DNA from: Sphingobacterium deserti | GTDB lineage: Bacteria > Bacteroidota > Bacteroidia > Sphingobacteriales > Sphingobacteriaceae | DNA: 64,000 bases | Reading direction: 5' to 3' | Assembly (NCBI RefSeq): GCF_000757725.1 | Contig: NZ_JJMU01000024.1 | Span: 62,001-126,000 of the forward strand | Part shown: one piece after another, positions 1 through 9,411 of the stretch | Numbering within the stretch: the first letter of the stretch is position 1 | Layout of the letters: each line of letters starts with the position of its first letter | Translations under genes and position numbers: made by a program | The notes under the pieces: generated by a model | The model's input: only the letters and a program-made list of their open reading frames with translations | Databases searched by the model: none | What the model was told of the DNA's origin: nothing

Positions 1-356
1 ACGGTGGTATCGAGGGTGTAGAATACCCTTTGATTGCTGATACAAACCGTAACTTATCGAGTGTATTAGGCATCTTAGAAATGAAAGAAGTAGAGCACCC
101 AGAATATGGTACTTTAGTAGAAGGTTCTGCAGTAAGCTACCGTGCAACCTATTTAATAGACGAAACTGGTAAAGTTTTCCATGAATCTGTTAACGATATG
201 CCGCTTGGCCGTAACGTTAAAGAATATCTTCGTTTGATCGACGCGTATACACACGTTCAGAAACACGGAGAGGTTTGTCCAGCAAACTGGGAAGAAGGCA
301 AAGAAGCAATGAACGCAACGCGCGACGGTGTTGCCTCATACCTATCGGCCAACTAA
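1..356 (+). CDS. Peroxiredoxin (AhpC/Prx1 type), C-terminal part, 5' end outside window
   Basis: Partial gene, open at the left edge; the frame begins at base 3 and gives about 117 residues before the stop. The visible part reads GG-I-E-G-V-EYPLIADTNR, the typical middle of a 2-Cys peroxiredoxin. It ends with the resolving-cysteine motif VCPANW, followed by a C-terminal tail with a YL pair. Family members reduce hydrogen peroxide and alkyl hydroperoxides in the cytoplasm, with electrons from thioredoxin or AhpF. A thioredoxin gene follows 60 bases downstream, which fits electron supply. The peroxidatic cysteine lies upstream of the window and cannot be checked. Confidence 0.9.
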   Translation, partial: GGIEGVEYPLIADTNRNLSSVLGILEMKEVEHPEYGTLVEGSAVSYRATYLIDETGKVFHESVNDMPLGRNVKEYLRLIDAYTHVQKHGEVCPANWEEGKEAMNATRDGVASYLSAN

Positions 357-371
357 TAAAAAGTATTTATC

Positions 372-401
372 AGAAAGGAGAGCGACTCAGTTCTCCTTTC
401 T
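372..401 (+). terminator. Hairpin between peroxiredoxin and thioredoxin genes
   Basis: A perfect 10-bp inverted repeat (AGAAAGGAGA / TCTCCTTTCT) with a 10-base loop lies in the 60-base gap. No clean T-run follows (ATTAACAC), so it may be a weak terminator or an mRNA-stabilising 3' hairpin rather than a strong stop. Confidence 0.45.
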
Positions 402-416
402 ATTAACACACATCAC

Positions 417-731
417 ATGTTACAAGAATTAGAGAACGACTCTTTACACGATGTTGTAGGGAGCAATGATATTGTATTGGTTCAATATTCAGCATCTTGG
501 TGCGGAAACTGCCGCATTATGAAGCCGAAGTTTAAGAAACTCGCATCAGAACACAACGATGTATCATTCGTCATTGTTGACGCGGAAAAATTTCCGGAAT
601 CGAGGAAACTTGCAAACGTAGACAACTTACCTACATTTGCTGCTTTTAAAAACGGCACCTTGATCAACCAAGTGCAAACAAACAAAATTGATGGATTAAT
701 CGATCTTTTAAATGAAGTTACCAGTAATTAA
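417..731 (+). CDS. Thioredoxin family protein
   Basis: A 104-residue single-domain thioredoxin fold. The redox motif is WCGNC (around residues 28-32, after YSASWC), a variant of the canonical WCGPC with Asn replacing Pro. The cis-proline region is present as NLPTFAAFKNG. No signal peptide is visible, so it should act in the cytoplasm. It lies directly downstream of the peroxiredoxin and overlaps the next gene by 20 bases, which indicates one transcript and a likely shared role in peroxide defence. The CGNC active site may shift redox potential relative to housekeeping thioredoxin. Confidence 0.9.
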   Translation: MLQELENDSLHDVVGSNDIVLVQYSASWCGNCRIMKPKFKKLASEHNDVSFVIVDAEKFPESRKLANVDNLPTFAAFKNGTLINQVQTNKIDGLIDLLNEVTSN

Positions 732-969
732 ACACCTTTTGGATTTCATCGAACAAAACGATGTTGATTTTGTATTGGAAACCATAGAAACATTAGAAGC
801 GTTGACGGAAGTTTCATCTTTAAAAGATGAAGAGCTGGATGTTATTGGCGAGCTTATATCCAATATGTATGGTGCTGTGGAAGTAAATAAATCGATCAAA
901 GAAGGTGTTGCAAAAAAAGACGCATTGAACGGTTTTATGCAGCGCGTTTTAGGATCGATTGACAAATAA
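712..969 (+). CDS. DUF6952 family small acidic protein
   Basis: An 85-residue acidic, helix-rich protein without signal or membrane segment. Its start (MKLPVIKHLLDFIEQNDVDF) and composition match the Bacteroidota DUF6952 family, which in my knowledge is commonly found behind this thioredoxin. Function is unknown. Its ATG lies 20 bases inside the thioredoxin gene, so translation is probably coupled. Context suggests an accessory role in the peroxiredoxin-thioredoxin unit; that is inference. Confidence 0.75.
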   Translation: MKLPVIKHLLDFIEQNDVDFVLETIETLEALTEVSSLKDEELDVIGELISNMYGAVEVNKSIKEGVAKKDALNGFMQRVLGSIDK

Positions 970-1376
970 ATTATTCCCTTAGGCAGGTTGCGCTAAGCTT
1001 GCCTTATATGGTCACGAAGCATCATGGTGTTCATAACTTCAGCCGTGTGGAAAAGTTTTTTTAGCGCTGCCGGATGAATCCTAGCTATTTATCCTATTTT
1101 TACTAATACTAAAGGTTACTATTTTAAAACTGTCGACGGCTACCGTTAGTTTTTTCAAAACTCAAATTGCTGATTTGGAAGTTTAGACAAAAGATTTTTA
1201 ATTGTTGGTAAGAGGACTCTAATGGCGATTTGAGTCCTCTTATTTTTTACACAATATTTGTTTCTAGCTCAGACACCTGTTGTGATCCCTGGACGACATC
1301 GCGCTGAAAGATAGTTCACATCGTATTATCCAGTCAAACGGCGAGCTCAATAATAGCCCAAATACACTCCACCATC
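970..1376. other. Gene-free stretch, 407 bases
   Basis: No convincing open reading frame, tRNA or promoter was seen. The only clear structure is the terminator hairpin at 1211-1248, which stands about 240 bases behind the last plus-strand gene. Either the thioredoxin transcript has a long 3' UTR, or an unrecognised small RNA ends there. Confidence 0.5.
1211..1248 (+). terminator. Intrinsic terminator, plus strand
   Basis: Perfect 9-bp stem (AGAGGACTC / GAGTCCTCT) with a 12-base loop, followed directly by TATTTTTT. Only the plus-strand side carries a T-run. Confidence 0.8.
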
Positions 1377-1649
1377 TTAAATCCCGACAGCTAACTCGAC
1401 CCAAATAACAAGGAATAAAAGAAATACACCTACGCTATACATGATTCGATGAGATTTGACAGGAACTTTGCGCCACAACAGTTCCAACATAGCGCCGCCT
1501 GCGACTAATAGTATCGCCGCGGCCATAAAATCAAGTGCCGTCCACTTAACTTCGTCTGTAAATTGCATCGCGAGCAGGGGTACACATAATAGCATTATCA
1601 TGGCGGATAGCATAAGTACAAGCCTTTTAGCTGGAGATATGGTTTTCAT
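1377..1649 (-). CDS. Small three-helix membrane protein, unknown function
   Basis: A 90-residue hydrophobic protein. After a short basic N-terminus (MKTISPAKR) there are three predicted membrane segments, at about residues 10-27, 38-56 and 69-88. The loop between helices 2 and 3 is basic (WRKVPVKSHR). I do not recognise a named family, though similar short proteins occur in related genomes. It stands alone, convergent with the thioredoxin unit and downstream of the TonB receptor terminator. The hydrophobic pattern and ATG start support a real gene. Confidence 0.6.
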   Translation of the reverse strand: MKTISPAKRLVLMLSAMIMLLCVPLLAMQFTDEVKWTALDFMAAAILLVAGGAMLELLWRKVPVKSHRIMYSVGVFLLFLVIWVELAVGI

Positions 1650-1717
1650 CTTTTTATATAATTTAAAGTTCTTTGATTTTCAAAGTTTGTAAATGATTTT
1701 GATATTTACAAATTCTA

Positions 1718-1754
1718 GAAAAAAATTAAGGCTGCCCCAGAAACGGAACAGCCT
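1718..1754 (-). terminator. Terminator of the TonB-dependent receptor gene
   Basis: Read on the minus strand, AGGCTG and CAGCCT form a stem around a 14-base loop, followed by TAATTTTTTTC. It lies 33 bases after the receptor stop codon. Confidence 0.8.
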
Positions 1755-1786
1755 ATAGTATAGAGGAGGGATATTAGCGAATGAAA

Positions 1787-4700
1787 TTAAAATGCGTAGC
1801 GTGCTCCTATTTGTAACTGCCAAGGGTTACCATTAAAGCCCGCAATACCTTGCGTATTTACTTGGTATCGGAATTCTTGTGCTGCCGGATCGAAACCTGT
1901 AACACGGTATAGGGCGGTATTACCGTAAGCTCTATAGACACCCCATTCTTTGTTTAACATATTAGCAAGGTTAAACACGTCTACAGAGAGTTCAACACCA
2001 TGTGTTTTGTAGAACTTGATCTCTTTCGCTAAGCGGAGGTCGATGGTACCATAAAACTCGTTAATACCACCATTACGTTCTGCAATTTCGCCGGATGCAG
2101 ACCGAATGAAATCTTTGATACTTTGGCTAGCATCTGGATTATCCAAAATGGTTTGCAAACCAGTTCTCAGAATCTCGGGCGTGTTGGGATTTTGGTAGTC
2201 AAATACAAAAGCTAAGTCATTGGAGGAGGTTACGAAGTCACCATTGGTGTTACCGCCAGATAGTAAGCTGTAGCGTGTACCGCCTGTGCCGGTAAAACGA
2301 AGACCTATTTTCACGCCATAAAACGTTGGTGCAGTACCATAAGCCACAACTTTATGCCTGAAGTGGTTGGACGAATAAGTAATGGCGCCAAGATTACGAG
2401 GATCGTCTACCACGGGCTGTGCCAGTGTCGCAGAGTTCGCCACGTTTCCATTAAATGACGTATTGTCTTTGGTGTCGTTCCACGTGTAACTCGCTGTAAT
2501 CTCGCCATCACCATAGTAACGGTAAGTTCCATCCACAACAACTGCGAATTGATTTACTTTACCCATGCTCGTCAATTCCAAAACGCGCCCCAGTCGGTTT
2601 GACTTACGGCCATCTTGCCAATTGGCAGGCTCGGCATTGGTTGGCATAGAAGTCAACGGAACATATACGCCGCGGTTTGCCTCATTGGCTAAACGGAAAA
2701 AAGGATCGTCTACCATATTGCGGTCTACATAGGTATAGTTATTCCGGGCTAAACTCATGTATGCAGAAAGTCCCAGCTTAAAGCGGTCGGTCAAAAACTT
2801 GTTGTACGATACGTTGGCTTTATAGACGGTCGGTACCTGAGCATCTTCACCAGTATAATTGATGGTTGCGAGCTGATGTTGCGCCAAACTAGGAATACTG
2901 CTTTGATTTGCTCTGTAGGCATTAAAATCCGGGCGCGGTACATCTGTGCCGCGGACGTCCACGGTAGCGAAATTTGACCCATCAAACGTAAGGTTATTGA
3001 TGATCATGTAGTTGTTAATGTCGGATGCAAAAATTCCGGCGCCTGCCCGTAGGTAATCGGTCTGGTTTTCATTGATATCCCAGTTAAACTGTATGCGTGG
3101 TTGCAAGATAAATGAAGCGAGCTGGTTATCTGTACGAATGCCCAATTCATCGAAAACCAACTGGTTGAATGTCGCTGTTGGATAGGCGGCATAGTCCATC
3201 CGTAAACCGGCAGTCATTTCCAATCCGGCCGCGATGTTTTTACGCATTTGACCATAAAGTCCGAAGTTCATGATTGTTCCGCGCACCGCAACATCATCCT
3301 TTAGCGGCACCTCTCTGTAGAAACGATAAGGCTGTAGGTTTTCAAAATTATCTAGAGCCGTTAAATTCTGCGCCTGATTGCTGCTAAAGTGGAATCGTCC
3401 GTTCACCTCTGATCCATAGATGGAATTGGACTGCGTGGCCATGAGATCAACACCGAAAGTATACTTCGCAAATTCCGTATCGTAGAATAAATTATTCGTG
3501 AGCTGGAATACATTGTTACGGAAGCTTTCCTGCCCGAAACGGTGCCCGCCTAATTGTATGGAGGTGGAAAGATTATTTCCGTTGATATTAGAAACCACAT
3601 CATCAACGATGGCACGGGGAATATAGCCACTCCCGATTTGTGCATTTTGTGTACTGTTTTGATAAACGTATAAATGCTGCACTTTTAATTCGTTGGTGAT
3701 TCGTGGAGAGATAGATGTACGCAATGTAGCTAGAAAGCTATTGTCAAAGTTCTTATCGTTACCATAAGACTCTAATAAGTTGATGTTGGAGTTGTCACCT
3801 AGCCCTAAAGGATTGTAGTCATACGTTAAGTTGTTACGGATCGTTAAGAGGTTTTTCTCGTTGATTTGCCAATCCAGACGGAGGAATCCGGCATCTGACG
3901 TTCTTTTTTTATCGATAGAGCCTGTTTGCTGCTCTGCTGATACGCCATATTCGTTGCGTGCGATACCCAAGTAACGATTGAGCGTTAGTTGGTTAATCCG
4001 GTAAAGAACTTCGTCAGCTGGAGATTGCACATCTGCAATCAGTAAGGATCTATTATCTTGCTGTCTGTCCCAAACCATAAAGAAGTGCAATTTATCTTTA
4101 ATGATCGGCCCGCCCAAAGAAAATCCATATTGATTCGTCGTATAGTTTCCTATACGGTCGTTGCCACGAATATCATACTTGCTCGTCAACCAATCTGCCC
4201 GACTGAAGAAGAAAGCCGAACCGGTCAACTGGTTGGTACCCGCTTTGGTCGCAGCACTTATGGTACCTCCACCACTTCGTCCGAAAGTAACATCGTATTG
4301 GTTGGTTACCACCTTAAACTCCCGAACGGCTTCCATGGAAACGGAATATGGCGCGCCACTGCGAGACGTTGTAGAACCTGACGATGTGGGGTTTTTAGCA
4401 TTCATACCATCTATGGTAAAGTTTGTCGATGAGCCAAGCTGACCGGCGATACTTCCACCATTCGTTAATGGAGACAGGTCTGTAAGTACCGTAAAGTTCC
4501 GGCCATTTACAGGGAGTGTATTGATATCTTTCGTGGAAAATGCCGTCGCTGCACCTAAATAATCACGTGTATTTTTTAATCCCGAGGCATTTACCTCTAC
4601 CGCATCTAAGGAGACATTGTTGGGGCGAAGTTGGATATCTACCTGTGCAACATCGCCCTGATTAAGCGTTATGTTGGTTACCACACCTTCGCCTTCCTGC

Positions 4701-4972
4701 ACATGCGTTGCTGTGACGGTGTAAGGACCGCCCAAAGGAAGCTGTTTGATGTCGTAATTTCCGCGCTCGTTCGTAACCGATGTTGTCGTAAAACCAGTCG
4801 ACTCATTGCGGACGCGAATGGTAGCGCCGGCCACATGTACATTACTTGCGTTGCTAATACTGCCGCGAATAGAGGCTTGCGTGCCTTGCGCGGATGCGCT
4901 AAACTTCAACATGACGCCTAGGAAGGCGAGAAAAAAACAGACTAAAATTTGCTTTTTTGAGGATGAAACCAT
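1787..4972 (-). CDS. Oar-like TonB-dependent outer-membrane receptor with carboxypeptidase-type regulatory domain
   Basis: About 1061 residues. Order: signal peptide (MVSSSKKQ, hydrophobic stretch, SASAQG cleavage region); an Ig-like carboxypeptidase regulatory domain (ASIRGSISNASNVHVAGATIRV); a plug domain (LPVNGRNFTVLTDLSP, then NFTIDGMNAKNPTSSG); and a long beta-barrel ending in ARYAF with a terminal aromatic residue. This is the Oar-type branch rather than a SusC partner, and no SusD gene is adjacent. It should import or bind an unidentified ligand across the outer membrane, energised by TonB-ExbBD. An in-frame TTG at 5002 would add ten residues, but it sits inside the predicted -7 promoter element, so the ATG at 4972 is preferred. 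Confidence 0.9.
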   Translation of the reverse strand: MVSSSKKQILVCFFLAFLGVMLKFSASAQGTQASIRGSISNASNVHVAGATIRVRNESTGFTTTSVTNERGNYDIKQLPLGGPYTVTATHVQEGEGVVTNITLNQGDVAQVDIQLRPNNVSLDAVEVNASGLKNTRDYLGAATAFSTKDINTLPVNGRNFTVLTDLSPLTNGGSIAGQLGSSTNFTIDGMNAKNPTSSGSTTSRSGAPYSVSMEAVREFKVVTNQYDVTFGRSGGGTISAATKAGTNQLTGSAFFFSRADWLTSKYDIRGNDRIGNYTTNQYGFSLGGPIIKDKLHFFMVWDRQQDNRSLLIADVQSPADEVLYRINQLTLNRYLGIARNEYGVSAEQQTGSIDKKRTSDAGFLRLDWQINEKNLLTIRNNLTYDYNPLGLGDNSNINLLESYGNDKNFDNSFLATLRTSISPRITNELKVQHLYVYQNSTQNAQIGSGYIPRAIVDDVVSNINGNNLSTSIQLGGHRFGQESFRNNVFQLTNNLFYDTEFAKYTFGVDLMATQSNSIYGSEVNGRFHFSSNQAQNLTALDNFENLQPYRFYREVPLKDDVAVRGTIMNFGLYGQMRKNIAAGLEMTAGLRMDYAAYPTATFNQLVFDELGIRTDNQLASFILQPRIQFNWDINENQTDYLRAGAGIFASDINNYMIINNLTFDGSNFATVDVRGTDVPRPDFNAYRANQSSIPSLAQHQLATINYTGEDAQVPTVYKANVSYNKFLTDRFKLGLSAYMSLARNNYTYVDRNMVDDPFFRLANEANRGVYVPLTSMPTNAEPANWQDGRKSNRLGRVLELTSMGKVNQFAVVVDGTYRYYGDGEITASYTWNDTKDNTSFNGNVANSATLAQPVVDDPRNLGAITYSSNHFRHKVVAYGTAPTFYGVKIGLRFTGTGGTRYSLLSGGNTNGDFVTSSNDLAFVFDYQNPNTPEILRTGLQTILDNPDASQSIKDFIRSASGEIAERNGGINEFYGTIDLRLAKEIKFYKTHGVELSVDVFNLANMLNKEWGVYRAYGNTALYRVTGFDPAAQEFRYQVNTQGIAGFNGNPWQLQIGARYAF

Positions 4973-4999
4973 GATTTGCTTTATTGTTTTACGTGAACA

Positions 5000-5028
5000 C
5001 AAAGCTATTGGTGGTTTGTTAACTCAAC
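5000..5028 (-). promoter_or_regulatory. Promoter of the TonB-dependent receptor gene
   Basis: On the minus strand TAGCTTTG (5007 to 5000) matches the Bacteroidota -7 consensus TAnnTTTG exactly. A TTG lies 17 bases upstream (5027 to 5025) as a possible -33 element. The predicted transcript starts near 4994, about 22 bases before the ATG at 4972. Confidence 0.65.
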
Positions 5029-5074
5029 GGCAACTCTATTTTAAGTATTTGTTAACAGAACGACTTTCCTTCGC

Positions 5075-5124
5075 AAAAAACTAGCTATGCCCGCGTCCTG
5101 CTGGTTTAACGACATGAGCATAGC
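5075..5124 (-). terminator. Terminator of the first S41 protease gene
   Basis: On the minus strand AGCTATGC and GCATAGCT form an 8-bp stem around a loop of about 26 bases, followed by AGTTTTTTG. It separates the protease transcript from the receptor gene. Confidence 0.7.
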
Positions 5125-5152
5125 TTATGTAAAATTCAGATTTTCTTTCTTG

Positions 5153-8100
5153 CTATTTCAAATCCTTCATAATTTCTTCGACTGCTCGCTCTAATTGGGG
5201 ATCTTTATCGTTGATCCGATCTGTTATTGAATTTTTCACCGTTATATCCGGAGCAACCCCTGTAAGCTCCAGATCATCGCCATCTAAGGTATAACACCCC
5301 CAGGCAGGTACTCGATACATCGAGCCGTCCACCAGCCCTTTCGCTGATGTGAAGATTATCCAGCGATAGGTTTCCGTTCCGATAATCTTACCCAATTTTA
5401 ATGCTTTGAAGCCTGCTGCGGTCATCTCCGCATCACTCAGCGACTGCTCATTGATCAAAAGGACAATGGGTTTGCCTCCGGGAGTGAAATTGCCTTGCGG
5501 TGCTTTCTTCCCGCCGCGATACTGCCATTGGAGATAAGGACGTTGCTGTAGAAAACGTAACACTTCATCATGCACATTCCCGCCGGTATTGTAACGTAGA
5601 TCCAAGATGATCCCATCCTTGTTATTCTCCTGCTCAGCCATATCAAGCAAGAAGGTCTGCAGCTCTTCTCCGCCCATATTCTTCATGTGGGAATATGCCA
5701 CTCTATTGTTGCTTAGCGCACTCACTTTGCTCCGGTTTCCTTTGATCCATTCGTCGTATAGCAGACCTTTAAAATCACTACTGCTCTGCGGACGGATATT
5801 TACCTTCCGCTCTTTGCCTGCACGCATCACAGTAAGTCGCATCTCTGGAGCCAGCGATGGCTGCGTAAAATAGGAATCACGGTCTCTTTTAGGGTCTATC
5901 TTTTCACCGTTCACTGCCAGTACGACATCTCCCGGCTGCAAGTCTACATCTTTTCGTGAGGCCGGACCGTTGAGTAAAATGCGCGCAATCTTGGTTGGGC
6001 TTTCGTTGTCATAAACGATCCCAAGCTCATTAGTGACAAAATTGAAGTTCTTCTTTTCCTCTGATCCTGTAGAGCTAAATCCCAGGTGCGACGAATTGAG
6101 CTCGCCCAACATATCATTGAGTAAAATACGAAGGTCCGCGCGCGTATTGATCCCGCTCAAATACCCCGCATACTTCCTTTTGGTGGCAGCCCAATCAACA
6201 CCGTGAAATGTGCTATCGTAGAAATTCTCCTCTATTCCCGCCCAAGTTTCGTAGAACATCTGGTTGAACTCTTGAGAAAGGTCTTTCGTAAACTTATAGC
6301 TCATCGTCACTTTATCAAGCTTGTTTGCCTCTAAGCTATATTTTTGGATAACTCCGCCACTTAAAGCGTAATATTTACCGCCAACCTCCATCAAATCGCC
6401 AAGAAACCCATCGCTTACCTTTTCGGTTTTGTTTTCTTCAAAAGGCTCACTTACCATGCGATACACGCCGTTCTTCCCTTCGTGATTGGAGGAGAAAAAA
6501 ACGTAAGTCTTATCCCCTTTTTGGAATACGAATGGATTATATTGCGTGCCCAACGCTGGGCTCACCAGACTAATGCGGTCTGATAGGCCTTTCAGATCAA
6601 TGCTTACAACAGGCTTTTTATTTGCTTGAGCATGCTTATTGCTGGCCTTCGCTTTATCATCCTTTTTCGTCACACTGTCCTTTTTTTCGGTTTCTGTTTC
6701 CTTGAATAGCTCGTCAAACTTGCTGCTGCGGTAGGGCGAATCCAGGTTTTCCAACGCCATTTTGTAGATGCTTGAAAACTGCATTCCTGTGGGGTACGAA
6801 GGCTTTGTGCGGTTACTAGCAAAATAGATATGCTTTCCATCTGGAGACCAATACGGATTCGCTTCTGTAACACCTGTGTTTGTCAAGTTGGTCGTCGATC
6901 CGGAAGCTATATTGTGCACAAAAATATCCTGTTCAAAATTGCGGATAGCCGTAAATAACACATAAGCTCCATCTGGAGAGAAAGATGGGGCGGAATTTTG
7001 GAATGCCCAAATTTCATCTTTGACAATCACGCTACTTTTCAAAGACGCCAGATCCAATAAGCGCACCTCATCCCTCCCGCTCAGGTATACCGCTTTAGTT
7101 GCATCTGTATTGAAGGTGATGCTACGGTTGTTGCGGAGATCTTCAGTGAGCTGTCTAGCATTTCCAGCGCCATCTGCCGATCGGGAGAACCAATTTTGAT
7201 AGCCTTGAAACGTCTGGCTAAACAGTAGGGTTTTGTTGTCCTTCAGCCATTTGACTTCCATTACCCGCTCGCCGTTGCTAGGCATTTTGCGAACGAATTT
7301 CCCGTCGATATCACTGACGAATAGTTCGCCACGTGATATAAATGCCATTTTCTTTCCGTCCGGAGAAATGTCAAAGCCGCTGATGTTGTTGCTGACATCA
7401 AACTCTTTTTCCTTTCCCAGAATTCTGTTTCGGCTCAAGTGGATTATCGGTTGCGTTGTTTTTTTACTGCTGGTGTCGTACAGGTAGATCTGGTAATCTT
7501 TCTCAAAAACGACTTTGCCACCATTGGCCGCCACGACCGGCCGCTTTATGGACTCCTTAAATGTGGTTAGCGCTATTTTTTTTCCAGCATTAAATGTATA
7601 CAGGTTGTACTCATCATTTTCCTTATCAGAAGCAAAGTAAATATTTCCCTTACGATCTACACTAGGCCAAAAATCCTTACCAATATAGTCTGTGTATTGT
7701 TTGAATGTTTTGTCTTTGGGGTTGTAGGAACGGATGTCGGGATTAAAAGCGCCTTTGTACCGCTTCCTGTTCGCCGAGGAATAACTTTCCCAAGAGTCGT
7801 TAAACAATAGCTCGCCCGAAGGCATTTCGGCAATGCCGTGTATACAATTAAAGAAATGCGGAAAAATCCGTTGTGCAGTTCCACCGCTTCTATCGACCTT
7901 GTAGCTGGAAAATCTATTGTAGCGTGAAGAGGTAAAAAAGATGGTTTGGCTATCCCAGCTCCAACTGTCCACTTCGTCCATACTTTCATGGAAAGTAAGT
8001 TGTTGTATATCGCCTCCTTCTAATGGCATGCTGTATACATCCATATTTCCATTTTGGTTGGATGAAAATGCAAGCCATTTCCCGTCTGGCGAGATGCGGG

Positions 8101-8305
8101 GCGACGTTTCATTGCCCTCCATCGCTGTCAGGCGAAGAGCCACGCCTCCTTCGCTGCTCACCTTCCAGAGGTCGCCCTCAAAACTAAAAACCAGCGTACT
8201 TCCATCCGGACTCAAAGCCGGATAGGATAGAAAAGACGGCTGTTGCGCCATAGCAATTGTGCTTACCCCAAAGAGCAAGCCAATAAAGAAAATCCTTTTA
8301 TTCAT
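5153..8305 (-). CDS. Tricorn-like S41 family peptidase with beta-propeller and PDZ domains
   Basis: About 1050 residues with a signal peptide (MNKRIFFIGLLFG..AMAQQ). The N-terminal two thirds carry PD40/WD40-like propeller blades (LSPDGSTLVFSFEGDLW; ISPDGKWLAFSSNQNGN; FSPDGAYVLFTA). Then come the core domain with the probable catalytic His in ELNSSHLGF, a PDZ domain at about 761-839, and the tail-specific protease domain with nucleophile Ser in SLSDAE (about 957). The family trims peptides; a signal peptide places this one in the periplasm. The ATG at 8305 was chosen over an upstream in-frame codon at 8335 because the signal peptide begins there. A second, divergent homologue lies at 37.7-41.0 kb. 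Confidence 0.9.
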   Translation of the reverse strand: MNKRIFFIGLLFGVSTIAMAQQPSFLSYPALSPDGSTLVFSFEGDLWKVSSEGGVALRLTAMEGNETSPRISPDGKWLAFSSNQNGNMDVYSMPLEGGDIQQLTFHESMDEVDSWSWDSQTIFFTSSRYNRFSSYKVDRSGGTAQRIFPHFFNCIHGIAEMPSGELLFNDSWESYSSANRKRYKGAFNPDIRSYNPKDKTFKQYTDYIGKDFWPSVDRKGNIYFASDKENDEYNLYTFNAGKKIALTTFKESIKRPVVAANGGKVVFEKDYQIYLYDTSSKKTTQPIIHLSRNRILGKEKEFDVSNNISGFDISPDGKKMAFISRGELFVSDIDGKFVRKMPSNGERVMEVKWLKDNKTLLFSQTFQGYQNWFSRSADGAGNARQLTEDLRNNRSITFNTDATKAVYLSGRDEVRLLDLASLKSSVIVKDEIWAFQNSAPSFSPDGAYVLFTAIRNFEQDIFVHNIASGSTTNLTNTGVTEANPYWSPDGKHIYFASNRTKPSYPTGMQFSSIYKMALENLDSPYRSSKFDELFKETETEKKDSVTKKDDKAKASNKHAQANKKPVVSIDLKGLSDRISLVSPALGTQYNPFVFQKGDKTYVFFSSNHEGKNGVYRMVSEPFEENKTEKVSDGFLGDLMEVGGKYYALSGGVIQKYSLEANKLDKVTMSYKFTKDLSQEFNQMFYETWAGIEENFYDSTFHGVDWAATKRKYAGYLSGINTRADLRILLNDMLGELNSSHLGFSSTGSEEKKNFNFVTNELGIVYDNESPTKIARILLNGPASRKDVDLQPGDVVLAVNGEKIDPKRDRDSYFTQPSLAPEMRLTVMRAGKERKVNIRPQSSSDFKGLLYDEWIKGNRSKVSALSNNRVAYSHMKNMGGEELQTFLLDMAEQENNKDGIILDLRYNTGGNVHDEVLRFLQQRPYLQWQYRGGKKAPQGNFTPGGKPIVLLINEQSLSDAEMTAAGFKALKLGKIIGTETYRWIIFTSAKGLVDGSMYRVPAWGCYTLDGDDLELTGVAPDITVKNSITDRINDKDPQLERAVEEIMKDLK

Positions 8306-8397
8306 AATAATAAGGTAATAGCTACTTATTGTCAATCATTTGATATGTATGGAAGACTTGCTTCGGTTAAGAAGACCGATAGCATTCAGACCATATA

Positions 8398-8405
8398 CAA
8401 AGTTA
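8398..8405 (-). promoter_or_regulatory. Possible promoter of the first S41 protease gene
   Basis: TAACTTTG on the minus strand matches TAnnTTTG. It would give a leader of about 85 bases. No clear -33 element is seen. Confidence 0.4.
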
Positions 8406-8565
8406 TCATTGCACATTAAATTTCATCATAGGTATCGTATTTTTTACCAGAATAGCTGATGCGACCTTAAAGTATAGATGGTAAAATCTTGTTTGGGCTT
8501 TACCATTTAAAATTTTGGCCTGATGCTTGTACCACCTCTGCATCTAATTTCGAAGAATTGCCTCT

Positions 8566-9030
8566 ATGAGAAAGACGTTCATCCTACTCTTCTTCCTGTG
8601 CGTGGTCACACAACTTACTATTGCTCAACAAGCGAAAGGCAATAAGTGGATTTGGGGGCCATCCCTGGGCTGGCAATACCAAAGTGGAAACTTTTTAAAA
8701 GCATCAGGATGGGGGCTATTTGCACCGAACGACCATCAGTATATAAAAATAGATGCAGGTGCGAATTTCACTTGGATGCAAGATCAAACAACTGTTATCC
8801 CCGAGTTAGGATTGACCTATTATGTCAGCACGAAGCTTATCTTTCCCTTTATAAAAGCAGAAGTGACACCCTATACAGTAACACCCAAAGTTGGTATTGG
8901 GCTACTATCCATCATCGATCTTGGTATTGGTTACGGATTTGATACGCAGACTAAAAATAACTTTAAACCTATCAATGGTTTTACTGGCTCCGTCAGTCTA
9001 AATATACCTCTGAACTTCCATTTGCAATAG
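8566..9030 (+). CDS. Secreted, probably outer-membrane beta-barrel protein, unknown function
   Basis: A 154-residue protein with a clear signal peptide (MRKTFILLFFLCVVTQLTIAQQ). The mature part alternates hydrophobic and polar residues with many Gly and aromatic residues (GPSLGWQYQSGNF; IDLGIGYGFDTQTK; GFTGSVSLNIPLNFHLQ), as expected for a small outer-membrane beta-barrel. No named family is recognised. It is a single gene, divergent from the S41 protease, with no obvious operon partner. Confidence 0.65.
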   Translation: MRKTFILLFFLCVVTQLTIAQQAKGNKWIWGPSLGWQYQSGNFLKASGWGLFAPNDHQYIKIDAGANFTWMQDQTTVIPELGLTYYVSTKLIFPFIKAEVTPYTVTPKVGIGLLSIIDLGIGYGFDTQTKNNFKPINGFTGSVSLNIPLNFHLQ

Positions 9031-9411
9031 TAGATTTTATTCAGTCCCTCACTTTCCGACAAAAAAAATTCGAAGAAACAGCCCGCTTAGGGTCGTTGAA
9101 TGATCCGTTTATCGATAAATTTAAGCTCGGCTCTAACACGTTTTAGCACACACAAAACGCACATCATCTATTTTTTGGATGCCTGCTAAGCTGCTGAAAG
9201 TTAATGGTGTAAATGCGAAGAGTATGGCATGAAAAGCACAAATTTTGTATATGATCTTGGTAAATATCTGATACTTAAAAGTTTCCAAATCGTCATCATT
9301 GGCAAAAAAACAGAAATAAATTTTTAAACGTCATAAAAAAAAGATACTTTTGCATCCCAAACTGCTACAGCGTTAAGGGTTGAGAAATAAATAATTACAG
9401 TAAAAACAGAT
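9031..9411. other. Gene-free stretch upstream of the HU gene, 381 bases
   Basis: AT-rich, without a supported open reading frame or tRNA. It ends with the HU promoter at 9345-9352. No strong terminator for the preceding gene was found. Confidence 0.5.
9345..9352 (+). promoter_or_regulatory. -7 promoter element of the HU gene
   Basis: TACTTTTG fits TAnnTTTG exactly and is followed by CATCCC. Predicted start near 9358, about 54 bases before the ATG. The -33 region is T-rich but lacks TTTG. Confidence 0.6.

Noticed and set aside
1456-1692. Plus-strand frame opposite the small membrane protein
   Set aside because: Antisense to a frame with a clean three-helix pattern; its own translation looks random.
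4058-4442. Plus-strand frames opposite the TonB receptor
   Set aside because: Shadows of the plug and barrel coding sequence without any recognisable domain.
4973-5002. Ten-residue N-terminal extension of the TonB receptor from TTG 5002
   Set aside because: The codon lies within the predicted -7 box, and a good signal peptide starts at ATG 4972.
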